Positions 45,754 to 55,230 of a stretch of 64,000 bases of DNA are shown here, one piece after another. Source of the DNA: Acidovorax sp. (GTDB taxonomy: Bacteria > Pseudomonadota > Gammaproteobacteria > Burkholderiales > Burkholderiaceae_C); assembly GCA_030692685.1 (NCBI GenBank), contig JAUXZO010000035.1, positions 1 to 64,000 on the forward strand, given 5' to 3'. Below the pieces are notes generated by a model. That model did not search any database and had not been told where the DNA came from. It saw only the letters and a program-made list of their open reading frames with translations. The stretch's first letter is position 1. The number at the start of each line of letters is the position of its first letter. The position numbers and the translations under genes are program-made.

Positions 45754-45797
45754 AGCCCGAATCTGAATTGACTGAACTGAACACTGAAGGAATAAAG

Positions 45798-46727
45798 ATG
45801 GCTGCAATTACCGCAAGCATGGTTGCCGAACTGCGCGGCAAGACCGACGCCCCCATGATGGAATGCAAGAAGGCGCTGACGGAAGCCGATGGCGACATGG
45901 CCAAAGCCGAAGAGCTGCTGCGCGTCAAGCTCGGCACCAAGGCTGGCAAGGCTGCATCGCGCATCACCGCCGAAGGCGTGGTCGCAAACTTCATCGATGG
46001 CACCACGGGTGGTCTGATCGAAGTGAACAGCGAAACCGACTTCGTGAGCAAGAACGACAGCTTCCTGGCCCTGGCCAAGGCCGCTGCCGAACTGGTGGCC
46101 AAGCACAACCCTGCCGACGTGGCTGCCCTGGGCGCTCTGGCCTACGAGCAAGACAGCTTCGGTCCCACGCTTGAAGATGTGCGCAAGGGCCTGATCGGCA
46201 AGATTGGCGAGAACATGTCGTTCCGCCGCTTCAAGCACTTTTCGGGCGCTACCAAGTTGGCTTCTTACCTGCACGGCACACGCATCGGCGTGGTCGTTGA
46301 GTTTGAAGGCGACGAAGTGGCTGCCAAGGACGTGGCGATGCACATCGCTGCCATGAAGCCCGTGGCTCTGACCAGCGCTGACGTGCCTGCCGATCTGATC
46401 GAAAAAGAGCGCTCTGTAGCCGCTGCCAAGGCCGCCGAAGATGCAGCCGTGGCCGTGGCCGCTGGCAAGCCCGTGCAGTCCGACGAAATCGTTGCCAAGC
46501 GCATCGAAGGCGGCGTGCAGAAGTTCCTCAAGGAAGTCTCGCTGTTCAACCAGGTCTTCGTGAAGGCTGCAGACGGCAAGCAGACCGTTGAACAAATGCT
46601 CAAGGCTGCCAACACCACCGTCAAGGGTTTCACCCTGTACGTGGTCGGCGAAGGCATCGAGAAGAAGGTTGACGACTTTGCTGCCGAAGTAGCTGCCCAA
46701 GTGGCCGCCGCCAAGGCTGCTGCCTGA
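45798..46727 (+). CDS. tsf: Elongation factor Ts
   Basis: This 309-residue guanine-nucleotide exchange factor for EF-Tu starts [18 protein letters not shown] and contains [26 protein letters not shown] (the TDFV motif that contacts EF-Tu) and [14 protein letters not shown] [11 protein letters not shown]. The ribosome-binding site GAAGGA lies 6 bases before ATG 45798. The length suits Beta- and Gammaproteobacteria. Confidence 0.98.
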   Translation: MAAITASMVAELRGKTDAPMMECKKALTEADGDMAKAEELLRVKLGTKAGKAASRITAEGVVANFIDGTTGGLIEVNSETDFVSKNDSFLALAKAAAELVAKHNPADVAALGALAYEQDSFGPTLEDVRKGLIGKIGENMSFRRFKHFSGATKLASYLHGTRIGVVVEFEGDEVAAKDVAMHIAAMKPVALTSADVPADLIEKERSVAAAKAAEDAAVAVAAGKPVQSDEIVAKRIEGGVQKFLKEVSLFNQVFVKAADGKQTVEQMLKAANTTVKGFTLYVVGEGIEKKVDDFAAEVAAQVAAAKAAA

Positions 46728-46780
46728 TCGTTCCTACAACCATCCCCAAAGCCCCCCACCCATCACCGGAGAAGTTTCCC

Positions 46781-47503
46781 ATGTCCAACGCTGCACCAGC
46801 CCACAAGCGCATCCTGCTCAAGCTGTCTGGTGAGGCGCTGATGGGGGATGACGCCTTCGGGATCAACCGCGCGACCATCGTTCGCATGGTGGAAGAAATC
46901 GCCGAGGTCACCCGCCTGGGTGTCCAGGTGGCGGTGGTCATTGGTGGGGGCAATATTTTTCGTGGTGTGGCTGGCGGCTCGGTCGGTATGGACCGTGCCA
47001 CGGCCGACTACATGGGCATGCTGGCCACCGTGATGAACGCGCTGGCCCTGGCCGATGCCATGGACAAACAGGGCTTGATTGCCCGAGTGATGTCCGCTAT
47101 TGCCATCGAGCAGGTGGTCGAGCCCTATGTGCGGCCCAAGGCGCTGCAGTATCTCGAAGAAGGCAAGGTCGTGGTGTTCGCGGCCGGTACGGGCAACCCT
47201 TTCTTCACCACCGATACGGCTGCGGCCTTGCGCGGTGCCGAGATTGGTGCCGAACTGGTCCTGAAGGCCACCAAAGTAGACGGCGTTTATACTGCCGACC
47301 CCCAGAAGGATCCAACGGCTACGCGCTACACGAAGCTCAGCTTCGATGAAGCCATGTCCCGCAATCTGGGCATCATGGATGCGACTGCTTTCGCCCTGTG
47401 CCGTGATCAGAAACTGCCGGTGCGGGTGTTCTCCATCATCAAACACGGTGCCTTGAAGCGAGTGGTGATGGGTGAAGACGAAGGCACGCTGGTTTACGCT
47501 TGA
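46781..47503 (+). CDS. pyrH: UMP kinase
   Basis: This 240-residue kinase phosphorylates UMP in pyrimidine nucleotide synthesis and is a hexameric enzyme regulated by GTP and UTP. It has [13 protein letters not shown], the GGGNIFRG loop and [14 protein letters not shown], plus [17 protein letters not shown] 46781 has GGAGAAG upstream. It is placed between tsf and frr in the usual order. Confidence 0.98.
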   Translation: MSNAAPAHKRILLKLSGEALMGDDAFGINRATIVRMVEEIAEVTRLGVQVAVVIGGGNIFRGVAGGSVGMDRATADYMGMLATVMNALALADAMDKQGLIARVMSAIAIEQVVEPYVRPKALQYLEEGKVVVFAAGTGNPFFTTDTAAALRGAEIGAELVLKATKVDGVYTADPQKDPTATRYTKLSFDEAMSRNLGIMDATAFALCRDQKLPVRVFSIIKHGALKRVVMGEDEGTLVYA

Positions 47504-47557
47504 CGACGATGGTGGCTGAGGCCCGCGCCGGATGCGAGCCCACCCCGAGGAGAAAAC

Positions 47558-48118
47558 ATGACGATTGCTGACATCAAGAAAACTGCAGAAACCAAGATGG
47601 AACAGTCCATTGCGGCCTTTAAGGGAAACCTGCAGAAAATCCGTACAGGCCGCGCAAACCCAGCGCTGCTCGATACCGTTCAGGTGGAGTACTACGGCTC
47701 TATGGTTCCCTTGAGCCAGGTGGCCAATGTGGCTTTGATCGATTCGCGCACGATCAGCGTACAGCCCTGGGAAAAGAACATGGGCGCCAAAATTGAAAAA
47801 GCCATCCGCGAAAGCGATCTGGGCTTGAACCCGGCTTCGCTGGGCGATCTGATCCGCGTTCCAATGCCTGCGATGAGTGAAGAGCGCCGCAAGGAAATGA
47901 CCAAGCTGGCCCGCAATGAAGGCGAGAGCGCCAAGATCGCCATTCGCAATCTGCGTCGCGATGCCAACGAGTCGGTCAAAAAATTGGTCAAAGACAAGCT
48001 CGCATCGGAAGATGACCAAAAGCGTGCCGAAGCCGACGTTCAAAAGTTCACCGACCGCCGCATTCTGGAGATTGATGCGCTGGTGGCTGGCAAGGAACAG
48101 GAAATCATGGCGGTTTAA
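47558..48118 (+). CDS. frr: Ribosome recycling factor
   Basis: This 186-residue factor splits post-termination ribosomes together with EF-G. It shows the two-domain pattern of [29 protein letters not shown] (as [15 protein letters not shown]), the central PLSQVANV and [13 protein letters not shown], and the C-terminal helix with [15 protein letters not shown]. The start is ATG 47558 with AGGAG upstream. Confidence 0.98.
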   Translation: MTIADIKKTAETKMEQSIAAFKGNLQKIRTGRANPALLDTVQVEYYGSMVPLSQVANVALIDSRTISVQPWEKNMGAKIEKAIRESDLGLNPASLGDLIRVPMPAMSEERRKEMTKLARNEGESAKIAIRNLRRDANESVKKLVKDKLASEDDQKRAEADVQKFTDRRILEIDALVAGKEQEIMAV

Positions 48119-48140
48119 GCCCCAGGGCTTGAACACTCAC

Positions 48141-48872
48141 ATGTCTGATTCTCCGGTGGTACCACACCACATTGCCATTGTCATGGATGGCAACGGTCGC
48201 TGGGCCACGCGGCGGTTTTTGCCGCGTTTGGCGGGCCATAAGCAAGGGGTTGATTCACTGCGCCGCTGCGCACGCGCCTGTGTGCAGCGCGGCGTGGCCG
48301 TGCTGACGGTCTTTGCTTTTTCTTCCGAAAACTGGAACCGTCCTGCCGATGAGGTCTCCGGGCTCATGGAGCTGCTGGCGATGGCGTTGGCGCGCGAAGT
48401 GCCACAACTCAAAAAGGACGGCGTTCGTCTTTATTTTGTGGGCGAGCGCATGGGCCTGTCGCCCAAAGTGCGCGACGGTCTGGCGCAAGCAGAAGCTGCC
48501 ACGGCGGACAATACGCGCCTGGTGCTCAATGTGTGTTTCAACTACGGTGGCCGTTGGGACATTGCGCAGGCTGCAGCGTCGCTGGCCGCACGTGGCGAGC
48601 CGATCACCGAGGTCAGCTTGCACCGTGCCATGGGCATGTCCCACGTGCCTGACCCGGACTTGGTGATTCGCACCGGAGGGGAAATGCGGATCAGCAATTT
48701 TCTTCTGTGGCAGGCCGCATACTCCGAGTTCTTTTTCAGCGACCGGTTGTGGCCGGATTTCGACGAGTCGGCGCTGGACGAGGCGATTGTCGCCTTCAGC
48801 CGCCGCGAGCGCCGTTTTGGCAAAACCTCTGAACAAATCCTGTCCGCGCATCCCCACCCGATGCCGGGTTGA
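48141..48872 (+). CDS. uppS: (Di)trans,polycis-undecaprenyl diphosphate synthase
   Basis: This 243-residue cis-prenyltransferase builds the C55 lipid carrier for peptidoglycan and O-antigen. The active-site aspartate is in IAIVMDGNGRWA (about residues 12-23), followed by FAFSSENWNRP and, near the end, DLVIRTGGEMRISNFLLWQ and YSEFFF. ATG 48141 is 22 bases after the frr stop. It supplies the same envelope pathways as its neighbours. Confidence 0.97.
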   Translation: MSDSPVVPHHIAIVMDGNGRWATRRFLPRLAGHKQGVDSLRRCARACVQRGVAVLTVFAFSSENWNRPADEVSGLMELLAMALAREVPQLKKDGVRLYFVGERMGLSPKVRDGLAQAEAATADNTRLVLNVCFNYGGRWDIAQAAASLAARGEPITEVSLHRAMGMSHVPDPDLVIRTGGEMRISNFLLWQAAYSEFFFSDRLWPDFDESALDEAIVAFSRRERRFGKTSEQILSAHPHPMPG

Positions 48873-48899
48873 GAGCCTGAACAGGTTCTGAAAGGCCCC

Positions 48900-49757
48900 A
48901 TGCTCAAACAGCGCGTCATTACAGCCTTAGTCCTGCTGGCCATCTTGCTGCCAGCGCTTTTTTATCCGTCGACCGAGCCTTTCATGCTGGTGGTTCTGGT
49001 GCTGATGGCCGCCGGGGCGTGGGAGTGGGGTCGTTTGAGTGGTTTTGGTCAGGCCGGCTCTGTGGCGGTAGGGGCCGTGTGTGTGGCCTTGTGTGCCGGG
49101 TCTTGGGTGGCCGGATGGGTGGACAGGCCCTTGACAGCGATCTGGGTATTGGGTGGCGGGCTTTGGGTGTTGTCCACCGCCTGGTTGTTGCGCGCCGGAG
49201 TACCGGGGTGGGGGCGCATCCCTGGTGGAGTGCGCCTGGTTGCCGGGGTGCTGGCGCTGTGGCTGGCATGGCTTGCGGTAGTGCAGGCCCGCAATATCGG
49301 AATCAATTTTCTCTTGTCCGTGTTGCTGCTCGTCTGGGTGGCAGACATCTTTGCCTACTTTGCAGGTCGCGCTTTTGGTCTGCGCTTCACCAAGGGCAAG
49401 CTGGCCCCTTCCATTAGTCCTGGTAAGAGCTGGGAAGGGGTGTGGGGCGGACTTGCCGGCGTGGTGGTGATGGCGTTTGTGTGGGTGGCTGCCGATGCGC
49501 ACTGGCAGGCGACAGTGCCCAGCTTCTACACCCGCATGGCGCAGCCGGGCTGGTGGTTGCTGGTGATTGCCGCGCTGTTCATGGTGGCCATGAGTGTGTC
49601 GGGCGATCTGGTCGAGTCCCTCATCAAGCGCAGCGCAGGCGTCAAGGACAGCAGTGGTTTGTTGCCCGGGCATGGCGGCGTGCTGGACCGTGTGGATGCC
49701 CTGTTGCCGACACTGCCCCTGGCCATGATGCTTACGAGTCTGACGACGGCGCAATGA
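48900..49757 (+). CDS. cdsA: Phosphatidate cytidylyltransferase
   Basis: This 285-residue inner-membrane enzyme makes CDP-diacylglycerol for phospholipid synthesis. It has about eight membrane segments and the family signature near the C-terminus, SGDLVESLIKRSAGVKDSS followed by LLPGHGGVLDRVD (about residues 233-265). The stop overlaps the start of dxr, so the two are coupled. Confidence 0.96.
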   Translation: MLKQRVITALVLLAILLPALFYPSTEPFMLVVLVLMAAGAWEWGRLSGFGQAGSVAVGAVCVALCAGSWVAGWVDRPLTAIWVLGGGLWVLSTAWLLRAGVPGWGRIPGGVRLVAGVLALWLAWLAVVQARNIGINFLLSVLLLVWVADIFAYFAGRAFGLRFTKGKLAPSISPGKSWEGVWGGLAGVVVMAFVWVAADAHWQATVPSFYTRMAQPGWWLLVIAALFMVAMSVSGDLVESLIKRSAGVKDSSGLLPGHGGVLDRVDALLPTLPLAMMLTSLTTAQ

Positions 49758-50935
49758 TGAAACAACGAATTACGGTTCTGGGGTCTACGGGCTCCATTGG
49801 CACGAGCACGCTCGACGTCCTGGCCCGCCATCCAGAGCGCTTTGAGGTGTTTGCGCTCAGCGCTGCCACTCAGGTGGATCTGATGCTGGCGCAGTGCGCG
49901 CAGTTTCGTCCTCGCTATGCGGTGATGGCCAGTGCGCCCCACGCACAGCTTTTGGCTGAAAAATTAGAGTCAAATTGCCTTCCGACGCTTGTCCTGAAAG
50001 CGCAAGATGCTCTCGAAATAATAGCATCTCACGCTGATGTCGATGCGGTGATGGCGGCCATTGTGGGCGCTGCGGGCCTGTCACCCTGCCTGGCAGCGGC
50101 GCGTGCGGGAAAGCGTCTGTTGCTGGCGAACAAAGAGGCGTTGGTGGTGGGGGGAGGGCTGTTCATGCAGACAGTGCGCGACGGTGGGGCGACGCTTTTG
50201 CCCATCGATAGCGAACACTCCGCCATTTTCCAATGCCTGCCCGAAAACCCTGCTACCTGGGCGGACCGGGTGGACAGCATCTTGCTGACGGCGTCTGGCG
50301 GCCCCTTTCGCCAGCGCGATCCCTCCACGCTGTCGGGCATTACCCCGGCCCAGGCCTGCGCGCATCCCAATTTTTCGATGGGCCGCAAGATCTCCGTCGA
50401 TTCGGCCACGATGATGAACAAGGCGCTCGAAGTGATCGAGGCGCGCTGGTTGTTTGATCTGCACCCCGATCAGATCAAGGTGGTCATCCATCCCCAGCAA
50501 ATCATCCATTCGATGGTTCAGTTCAAGGATGCCTCCATCTTGGCGCAGCTGGGTACGCCCGACATGCGCGTGCCTATTGCCTGTGGTCTGGCATGGCCTG
50601 AGCGCATTGTCAGCGGCGCCAGCAAGCTGGATTTTTCGGCCCTGACCGCGCTGGCCTTTGAAGATGCTGATGCGGTGCGCTTTCCTGGCTTGCACTTGTC
50701 GTGGCAGGCGCTAAAGGCTGCAGAGGGAACCACGGCGGTCCTGAACGCAGCCAACGAGGTAGCTGTAGGGGCCTTTTTGCTAGGGAAACTGCGTTTTGAC
50801 CATATTCATTCGGTCAACCTTGCAACTTTGGACGCCGTCTCTCCCTCCAAGCCAGATTCGCTCGAAGCCTTGCTTGACCTGGACGCCCAGGCACGAAGCG
50901 CTGCAGAGCACGCGGCAGGACTTCTAGCTGCCTGA
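49754..50935 (+). CDS. dxr: 1-deoxy-D-xylulose 5-phosphate reductoisomerase, with an in-frame repeat copy
   Basis: This 393-residue enzyme makes MEP, the committed step of the isoprenoid pathway that feeds uppS. NADPH binding is by GSTGSIGTSTLD (residues 9-20), and the metal and substrate sites are in LLANKEALV, DSEHSAIFQ and GRKISVDSATMMNK. Two ATGs (49754 and 49757) overlap the cdsA stop. Residues 72-92 are encoded by a degenerate copy of the dispersed palindromic repeat (49967-50026). The spacing on either side is the same as I recall for E. coli Dxr, so the sequence is changed there but no residues appear to be added. Confidence 0.96.
   Translation: MMKQRITVLGSTGSIGTSTLDVLARHPERFEVFALSAATQVDLMLAQCAQFRPRYAVMASAPHAQLLAEKLESNCLPTLVLKAQDALEIIASHADVDAVMAAIVGAAGLSPCLAAARAGKRLLLANKEALVVGGGLFMQTVRDGGATLLPIDSEHSAIFQCLPENPATWADRVDSILLTASGGPFRQRDPSTLSGITPAQACAHPNFSMGRKISVDSATMMNKALEVIEARWLFDLHPDQIKVVIHPQQIIHSMVQFKDASILAQLGTPDMRVPIACGLAWPERIVSGASKLDFSALTALAFEDADAVRFPGLHLSWQALKAAEGTTAVLNAANEVAVGAFLLGKLRFDHIHSVNLATLDAVSPSKPDSLEALLDLDAQARSAAEHAAGLLAA
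49967..50026 (+). repeat. Dispersed palindromic repeat, copy G, inside dxr
   Basis: GAGTCAAATTGCCTTC then CGACGCTTGTCC, TGAAAGCGCAAG and TAATAGCATC align without gaps to copy F at roughly two thirds identity. In frame it encodes TLVLKAQDALEIIA (residues 78-91). Confidence 0.65.
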
Positions 50936-50977
50936 GCATCGCTGAATGCCATTGTTGATCTACGGAACCCCTCACCC

Positions 50978-52342
50978 ATGCTGTTGACCCTTGTTGCCTT
51001 CATCGTGGCCCTCGGCCTTCTGATTGCCGTGCATGAATACGGGCACTACCGGGTGGCCGTAGCCTGCGGTGTCAAGGTATTACGGTTCTCGGTGGGTTTT
51101 GGCAAGCCATTGCTAACTTGGCGACCCAAGGGTTCGCCCACAGAGTTTGTGCTGGGCGCATTTCCGCTGGGAGGCTATGTGCGTATGCTGGACGAGCGCG
51201 AAGCGCCTGTGCCCGATGCAGAGCGCCACCTGGCGTTCAATACCCAGCCCTTGCGTTCTCGGGCAGCCATTGTGGCGGCTGGGCCTATTGCCAACCTGTT
51301 GCTCGCCGTGTTGTTGTATTCGCTGGTCAACTGGAATGGGGTGGAAGAGCCCAAGGCCTTGCTGGCCAGTCCCGTCGTGGGCTCTGTGGCACAAAGTGCT
51401 GGCTTGCGTGGTGGAGAACTGGTGGCGCGCGCTGCACTTGGTTCGGACGATATGGAGACGGTTCGGTCCTTTGAGGACCTTCGCTGGCTGCTGACGCGGG
51501 GCGCGCTAGAAGGCGTGACGGTACGGCTGGATGTGCAACCGCAACCGGGCGCATCCAACCGTGAAATCCTTCTGGATATGTCGCGTATCGATACCCGGGA
51601 GGCCGACGCCCAGTTGTTCCGCAAAATCGGCATCCTGGGTCCGTGGACACGCCCTGTTCTGGGTGAGATCATGTCTGGCAGCGCGGCGGAGCGCGCGGGA
51701 TTGCGCCAAGGGGACGTGATTCTCAAATTGGGTATTACCGATGTGGTGGACGGGCAGCAGCTGCGGGAGCTGATCCGTCAGTCCGTCCGCGGGACCGAGC
51801 CATTGGCCCAACCCTGGCGCATTGAGCGTGCAGGGCAGGTGGTGACGCTGGACGTCTTGCCCGAGGCCAAGGCAGAGCCGGGTGCTACGGTGGGGCGCAT
51901 TGGTGCCTACGTGGGCGCAGCGCCTGAGTTTGTCACGGTCGAATATGGTGTGTTTGAGGGCGCTTGGGCGGGCGTCGTCAAGACCTGGGATGTATCGATT
52001 CTTACGCTGCGCATGATGGGGCGCATGGTCATTGGTGAGGCGTCGCTCAAGAACCTGAGCGGCCCACTGACGATTGCCGACTATGCAGGGCGGTCGGCAA
52101 GCCTTGGATTGACACAGTACCTTGTTTTCCTTGCGTTGATCAGCGTGAGTCTGGGTGTGCTCAACCTGCTCCCGCTGCCTGTCTTGGACGGCGGGCACCT
52201 GATGTATTATCTTTGGGAGGGAGTGACGGGCAGGGGGGTGTCGGATGCATGGATGGAGCGTCTGCAGCGCGCAGGCGTTGCAGTGCTGCTTCTCATGATG
52301 TCCATAGCCCTGTTCAACGATGTCACCCGGCTCTTTGGCTAA
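50978..52342 (+). CDS. rseP: Site-2 zinc protease RseP
   Basis: This 454-residue inner-membrane protease cleaves anti-sigma factors such as RseA inside the membrane and clears signal-peptide remnants. The zinc motif is HEYGH at residues 19-23 with the third ligand in LPVLDGGH (Asp404). PDZ domains occupy about 125-310, with LASPVVGSVAQSAGL and IMSGSAAERAGLRQGD as ligand loops. The start ATG 50978 follows dxr by 42 bases and bamA follows by 45. Confidence 0.96.
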   Translation: MLLTLVAFIVALGLLIAVHEYGHYRVAVACGVKVLRFSVGFGKPLLTWRPKGSPTEFVLGAFPLGGYVRMLDEREAPVPDAERHLAFNTQPLRSRAAIVAAGPIANLLLAVLLYSLVNWNGVEEPKALLASPVVGSVAQSAGLRGGELVARAALGSDDMETVRSFEDLRWLLTRGALEGVTVRLDVQPQPGASNREILLDMSRIDTREADAQLFRKIGILGPWTRPVLGEIMSGSAAERAGLRQGDVILKLGITDVVDGQQLRELIRQSVRGTEPLAQPWRIERAGQVVTLDVLPEAKAEPGATVGRIGAYVGAAPEFVTVEYGVFEGAWAGVVKTWDVSILTLRMMGRMVIGEASLKNLSGPLTIADYAGRSASLGLTQYLVFLALISVSLGVLNLLPLPVLDGGHLMYYLWEGVTGRGVSDAWMERLQRAGVAVLLLMMSIALFNDVTRLFG

Positions 52343-52387
52343 CACTTTTGCCGCGCTTGCCTTGCAATTGCGGCTTCAGCTTCACTC

Positions 52388-54685
52388 ATGAAAAAACACA
52401 TCAATCGCCTGGGCGTGCGTACCGCATCGGCCATTGCAGCCATGATTTTCGCCGCCAATGCGGCATGGGCTCTGGAGCCTTTCAAGGTACAGGATATCCG
52501 CGTCGAGGGCCTGCAACGCGTCGAGCCCGGCACCGTGTTCGCCTCCATGCCTTTGCGTGTGGGCGACGACTACAACGATGAAAAAGGCGCTGCTGCCATC
52601 CGGGCGCTTTTCGGACTGGGTCTTTTCAAAGACGTGCGTTTGGAGGCGAGCGGCAATGTGCTCGTGGTCGTCGTAGAAGAACGCCCCACCATTGCCGATG
52701 TAGATTTTGCGGGCACGCGCGAGTTTGACAAGGATGCGCTGAAGAAGGCCATGCGCGACGTTGGGCTGACCGAAGGTCGCCCCTACGACAAAGCGCTGGC
52801 GGATCGCGCTGAACAAGAACTCAAGCGCCAGTACATCAACAAGAGCCTGTACGGTGCTGAAGTGGTCACCACGGTGACGCCCATTGAGCGCAACCGTGTC
52901 AATTTGACTTTCACCGTGGTGGAAGGCGATCCGGCCCGCATCAAGGAAGTGCGCCTGGTGGGCAACAAGGCCTTCAGCGAATCCACGCTGAAAGGGCTGT
53001 TTGACCAGGATACGGGCGGCTGGCTCAGTTGGTACACCAAATCAGACCGCTACTCTCGCGCCAAGCTCAACGCCGATCTGGAAACCCTGCGGTCGTACTA
53101 TCTGCAGCGTGGCTACCTGGAGTTTCGTGTGGACTCCACACAGGTCGCCATCTCGCCCGACAAACAAGACATCTCCATCACCGTCAACGTGACCGAAGGC
53201 GAGCGTTTTGTGGTGTCTGGCGTGAAGCTGGAAGGGAACTACCTGGACCGCGAAGACGAGTTCAAGTCGCTGGTCACGATTCGCCCAGGCGAGCCCTACA
53301 ACGCTGACCAGGTGACTGAAACCACCAAGGCGTTCTCTGAGTATTTTGCGCGGTTCGGATTTGCGTTTGCTCGGGTGGAGGCGGTGCCTGAGATTGACCG
53401 CGAAAACAACCGCGTCACGTTTGTGGTGCAGGCTGAGCCTGCGCGCCGCGCCTACGTGCGCCGCATCAATGTGAGTGGCAACAACCGCTCGCGCGACGAG
53501 GTGATTCGCCGGGAATTCCGCCAGTACGAAGCTTCTTGGTACGACGGCGAAAAAATCCGTATCTCGCGTGACCGCGTTGATCGTCTGGGCTTCTTCACCG
53601 AGGTCAATGTAGAAACCCAGGAGGTGCCAGGCTCGCCCGATCAGGTGGATCTGGTGATCAACGTGGCAGAGAAGCCAACGGGTTCGTTGCAACTGGGTGT
53701 GGGCTTTTCCAGCGCGGAGAAAGTGGCGCTTTCGTTCGGTATCAAGCAAGAAAATATTTTTGGATCGGGCAATTACCTCGGAATTGATGTCAACACCAGC
53801 AAGTACCGCCGTACGCTGGTTTTCAGCACCACGAACCCGTATTTCACCCCCGAAGGTATCTCGCGCACGCTGGACGTTTATTACCGCACAGACAAGCCGT
53901 ATGAAGACCAGGGCGGCAATTACGAACTGGTAACCACCGGCACGTCGGTACGGTTTGGTGTGCCTTTCAGTGAAACCGATACCGTGTTTTTCGGCGGTGG
54001 GCTGGAGCAGACCAAGATCAAGCCTGGTACCAATATTCCAGCGACCTATCTCGCTTATGCCGACCAGTTTGGCTACAGCAGCACGTCAATCCCTTTGACC
54101 ATTGGTTGGTCGCGCGATGACCGTGATAGTGCTTTGGCGCCTAATTCTGGGCGTTACCAGCGCCTTAATTCAGAGTGGTCGGTAGCAGGCGATGCCCGTT
54201 ATGTGCGTGCCAACTATCAATACCAGCAGTACATTCCGCTGAACAAACGCTTTACCGTGGCCTTCAACGGGGAGTTCGGTATTGGCAAGGGGATGAATGG
54301 TCGTCCCTTCCCGGTGTTCAAGAACTTCTATTCGGGTGGCCTGGGCTCGGTGCGTGGTTTTGATCAAGGCACGTTGGGTCCGCGTGACGTGACTGGCGCC
54401 TCGCTGGGGGGGCCGAAGAAAGTCACCCTCAATGCTGAGCTGATTGCTCCGTTCCCGGGTGCAGGGAACGACCGAACTCTGCGGGTCTTTACCTTCTTTG
54501 ATGTGGGTAATGTGTACGGCGAGAACGACAAGGTTACTCTTAGTGACATGCGTTCCTCCGTTGGGCTGGGTTTGAGCTGGATTTCCCCGCTTGGCCCGCT
54601 GCGTTTAGCGTTTGCGCAGCCTGTGCGCAAGTTCGCTGGCGATAAAATCCAAAAATTGCAATTCCAGATTGGAACGTCTTTCTAA
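52388..54685 (+). CDS. bamA: Outer-membrane protein assembly factor BamA
   Basis: The 765-residue core of the BAM complex folds beta-barrel proteins into the outer membrane. A signal peptide ends about residue 30 (ANAAWA), five POTRA domains follow to about residue 420, and the rest is the 16-stranded barrel with the conserved VRGF of loop 6 (GSVRGFDQGTLGP) and a final phenylalanine at the C-terminus (QIGTSF). The stop shares a base with the start of skp. The gene order rseP-bamA-skp-lpxD is the classical envelope cluster. Confidence 0.97.
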   Translation: MKKHINRLGVRTASAIAAMIFAANAAWALEPFKVQDIRVEGLQRVEPGTVFASMPLRVGDDYNDEKGAAAIRALFGLGLFKDVRLEASGNVLVVVVEERPTIADVDFAGTREFDKDALKKAMRDVGLTEGRPYDKALADRAEQELKRQYINKSLYGAEVVTTVTPIERNRVNLTFTVVEGDPARIKEVRLVGNKAFSESTLKGLFDQDTGGWLSWYTKSDRYSRAKLNADLETLRSYYLQRGYLEFRVDSTQVAISPDKQDISITVNVTEGERFVVSGVKLEGNYLDREDEFKSLVTIRPGEPYNADQVTETTKAFSEYFARFGFAFARVEAVPEIDRENNRVTFVVQAEPARRAYVRRINVSGNNRSRDEVIRREFRQYEASWYDGEKIRISRDRVDRLGFFTEVNVETQEVPGSPDQVDLVINVAEKPTGSLQLGVGFSSAEKVALSFGIKQENIFGSGNYLGIDVNTSKYRRTLVFSTTNPYFTPEGISRTLDVYYRTDKPYEDQGGNYELVTTGTSVRFGVPFSETDTVFFGGGLEQTKIKPGTNIPATYLAYADQFGYSSTSIPLTIGWSRDDRDSALAPNSGRYQRLNSEWSVAGDARYVRANYQYQQYIPLNKRFTVAFNGEFGIGKGMNGRPFPVFKNFYSGGLGSVRGFDQGTLGPRDVTGASLGGPKKVTLNAELIAPFPGAGNDRTLRVFTFFDVGNVYGENDKVTLSDMRSSVGLGLSWISPLGPLRLAFAQPVRKFAGDKIQKLQFQIGTSF

Positions 54686-55206
54686 TGAAATCCTTTTCTC
54701 GCCATATTTCTTTGGCCCTGTTGCTTGGCACCCTTGCCATCGCAGCGCCTGCTCAAGCGCAAGAGTTCAGAGCAGGCTTTGTCAATACCGATCGCATCTT
54801 TCGCGAAGCCAACACGGCCAAGGCTGCGCAGGCCAAGCTGGAGCAAGAGTTTTCGCGCCGCGAAAAAGAACTGCTGGACCTTGGCAATACGTTGAAGACG
54901 GCGTCCGAGAAATTCGAACGTGAAGCGCCCACCATGGCTGAGAGCCAGCGCACCACGCGCCAACGCCAGCTGGTGGACCAGGACCGTGACTTCCAGCGCA
55001 AGCGCCGTGAGTTCCAGGAAGACCTGACAGCTCGCAAGAACGAAGAACTGTCTCAGGTACTGGAGCGTGCCAACAAGGTCGTCAAGCAGGTGGCCGAGGC
55101 TGAGAAGTATGACGTCATCTTGCAAGAGGCCGTCTACATCAACCCCAAGCATGACATCACCGACAAGGTGATCAAGGCGCTGAATGCCGCCGCTGGCGTC
55201 AAGTAA
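54685..55206 (+). CDS. skp: OmpH/Skp family periplasmic chaperone
   Basis: This 173-residue chaperone carries unfolded outer-membrane proteins to BamA. The signal peptide ends near residue 25 (APAQAQE), and the mature part is a long charged coiled coil (FSRREKELLDLGNTLK to RKRREFQEDLTARK) of the trimeric tentacle type. Its start ATG overlaps the bamA stop by one base. Confidence 0.93.
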   Translation: MKSFSRHISLALLLGTLAIAAPAQAQEFRAGFVNTDRIFREANTAKAAQAKLEQEFSRREKELLDLGNTLKTASEKFEREAPTMAESQRTTRQRQLVDQDRDFQRKRREFQEDLTARKNEELSQVLERANKVVKQVAEAEKYDVILQEAVYINPKHDITDKVIKALNAAAGVK

Positions 55207-55230
55207 CTCGCAGCGTCGAGAGGGTAGCGC

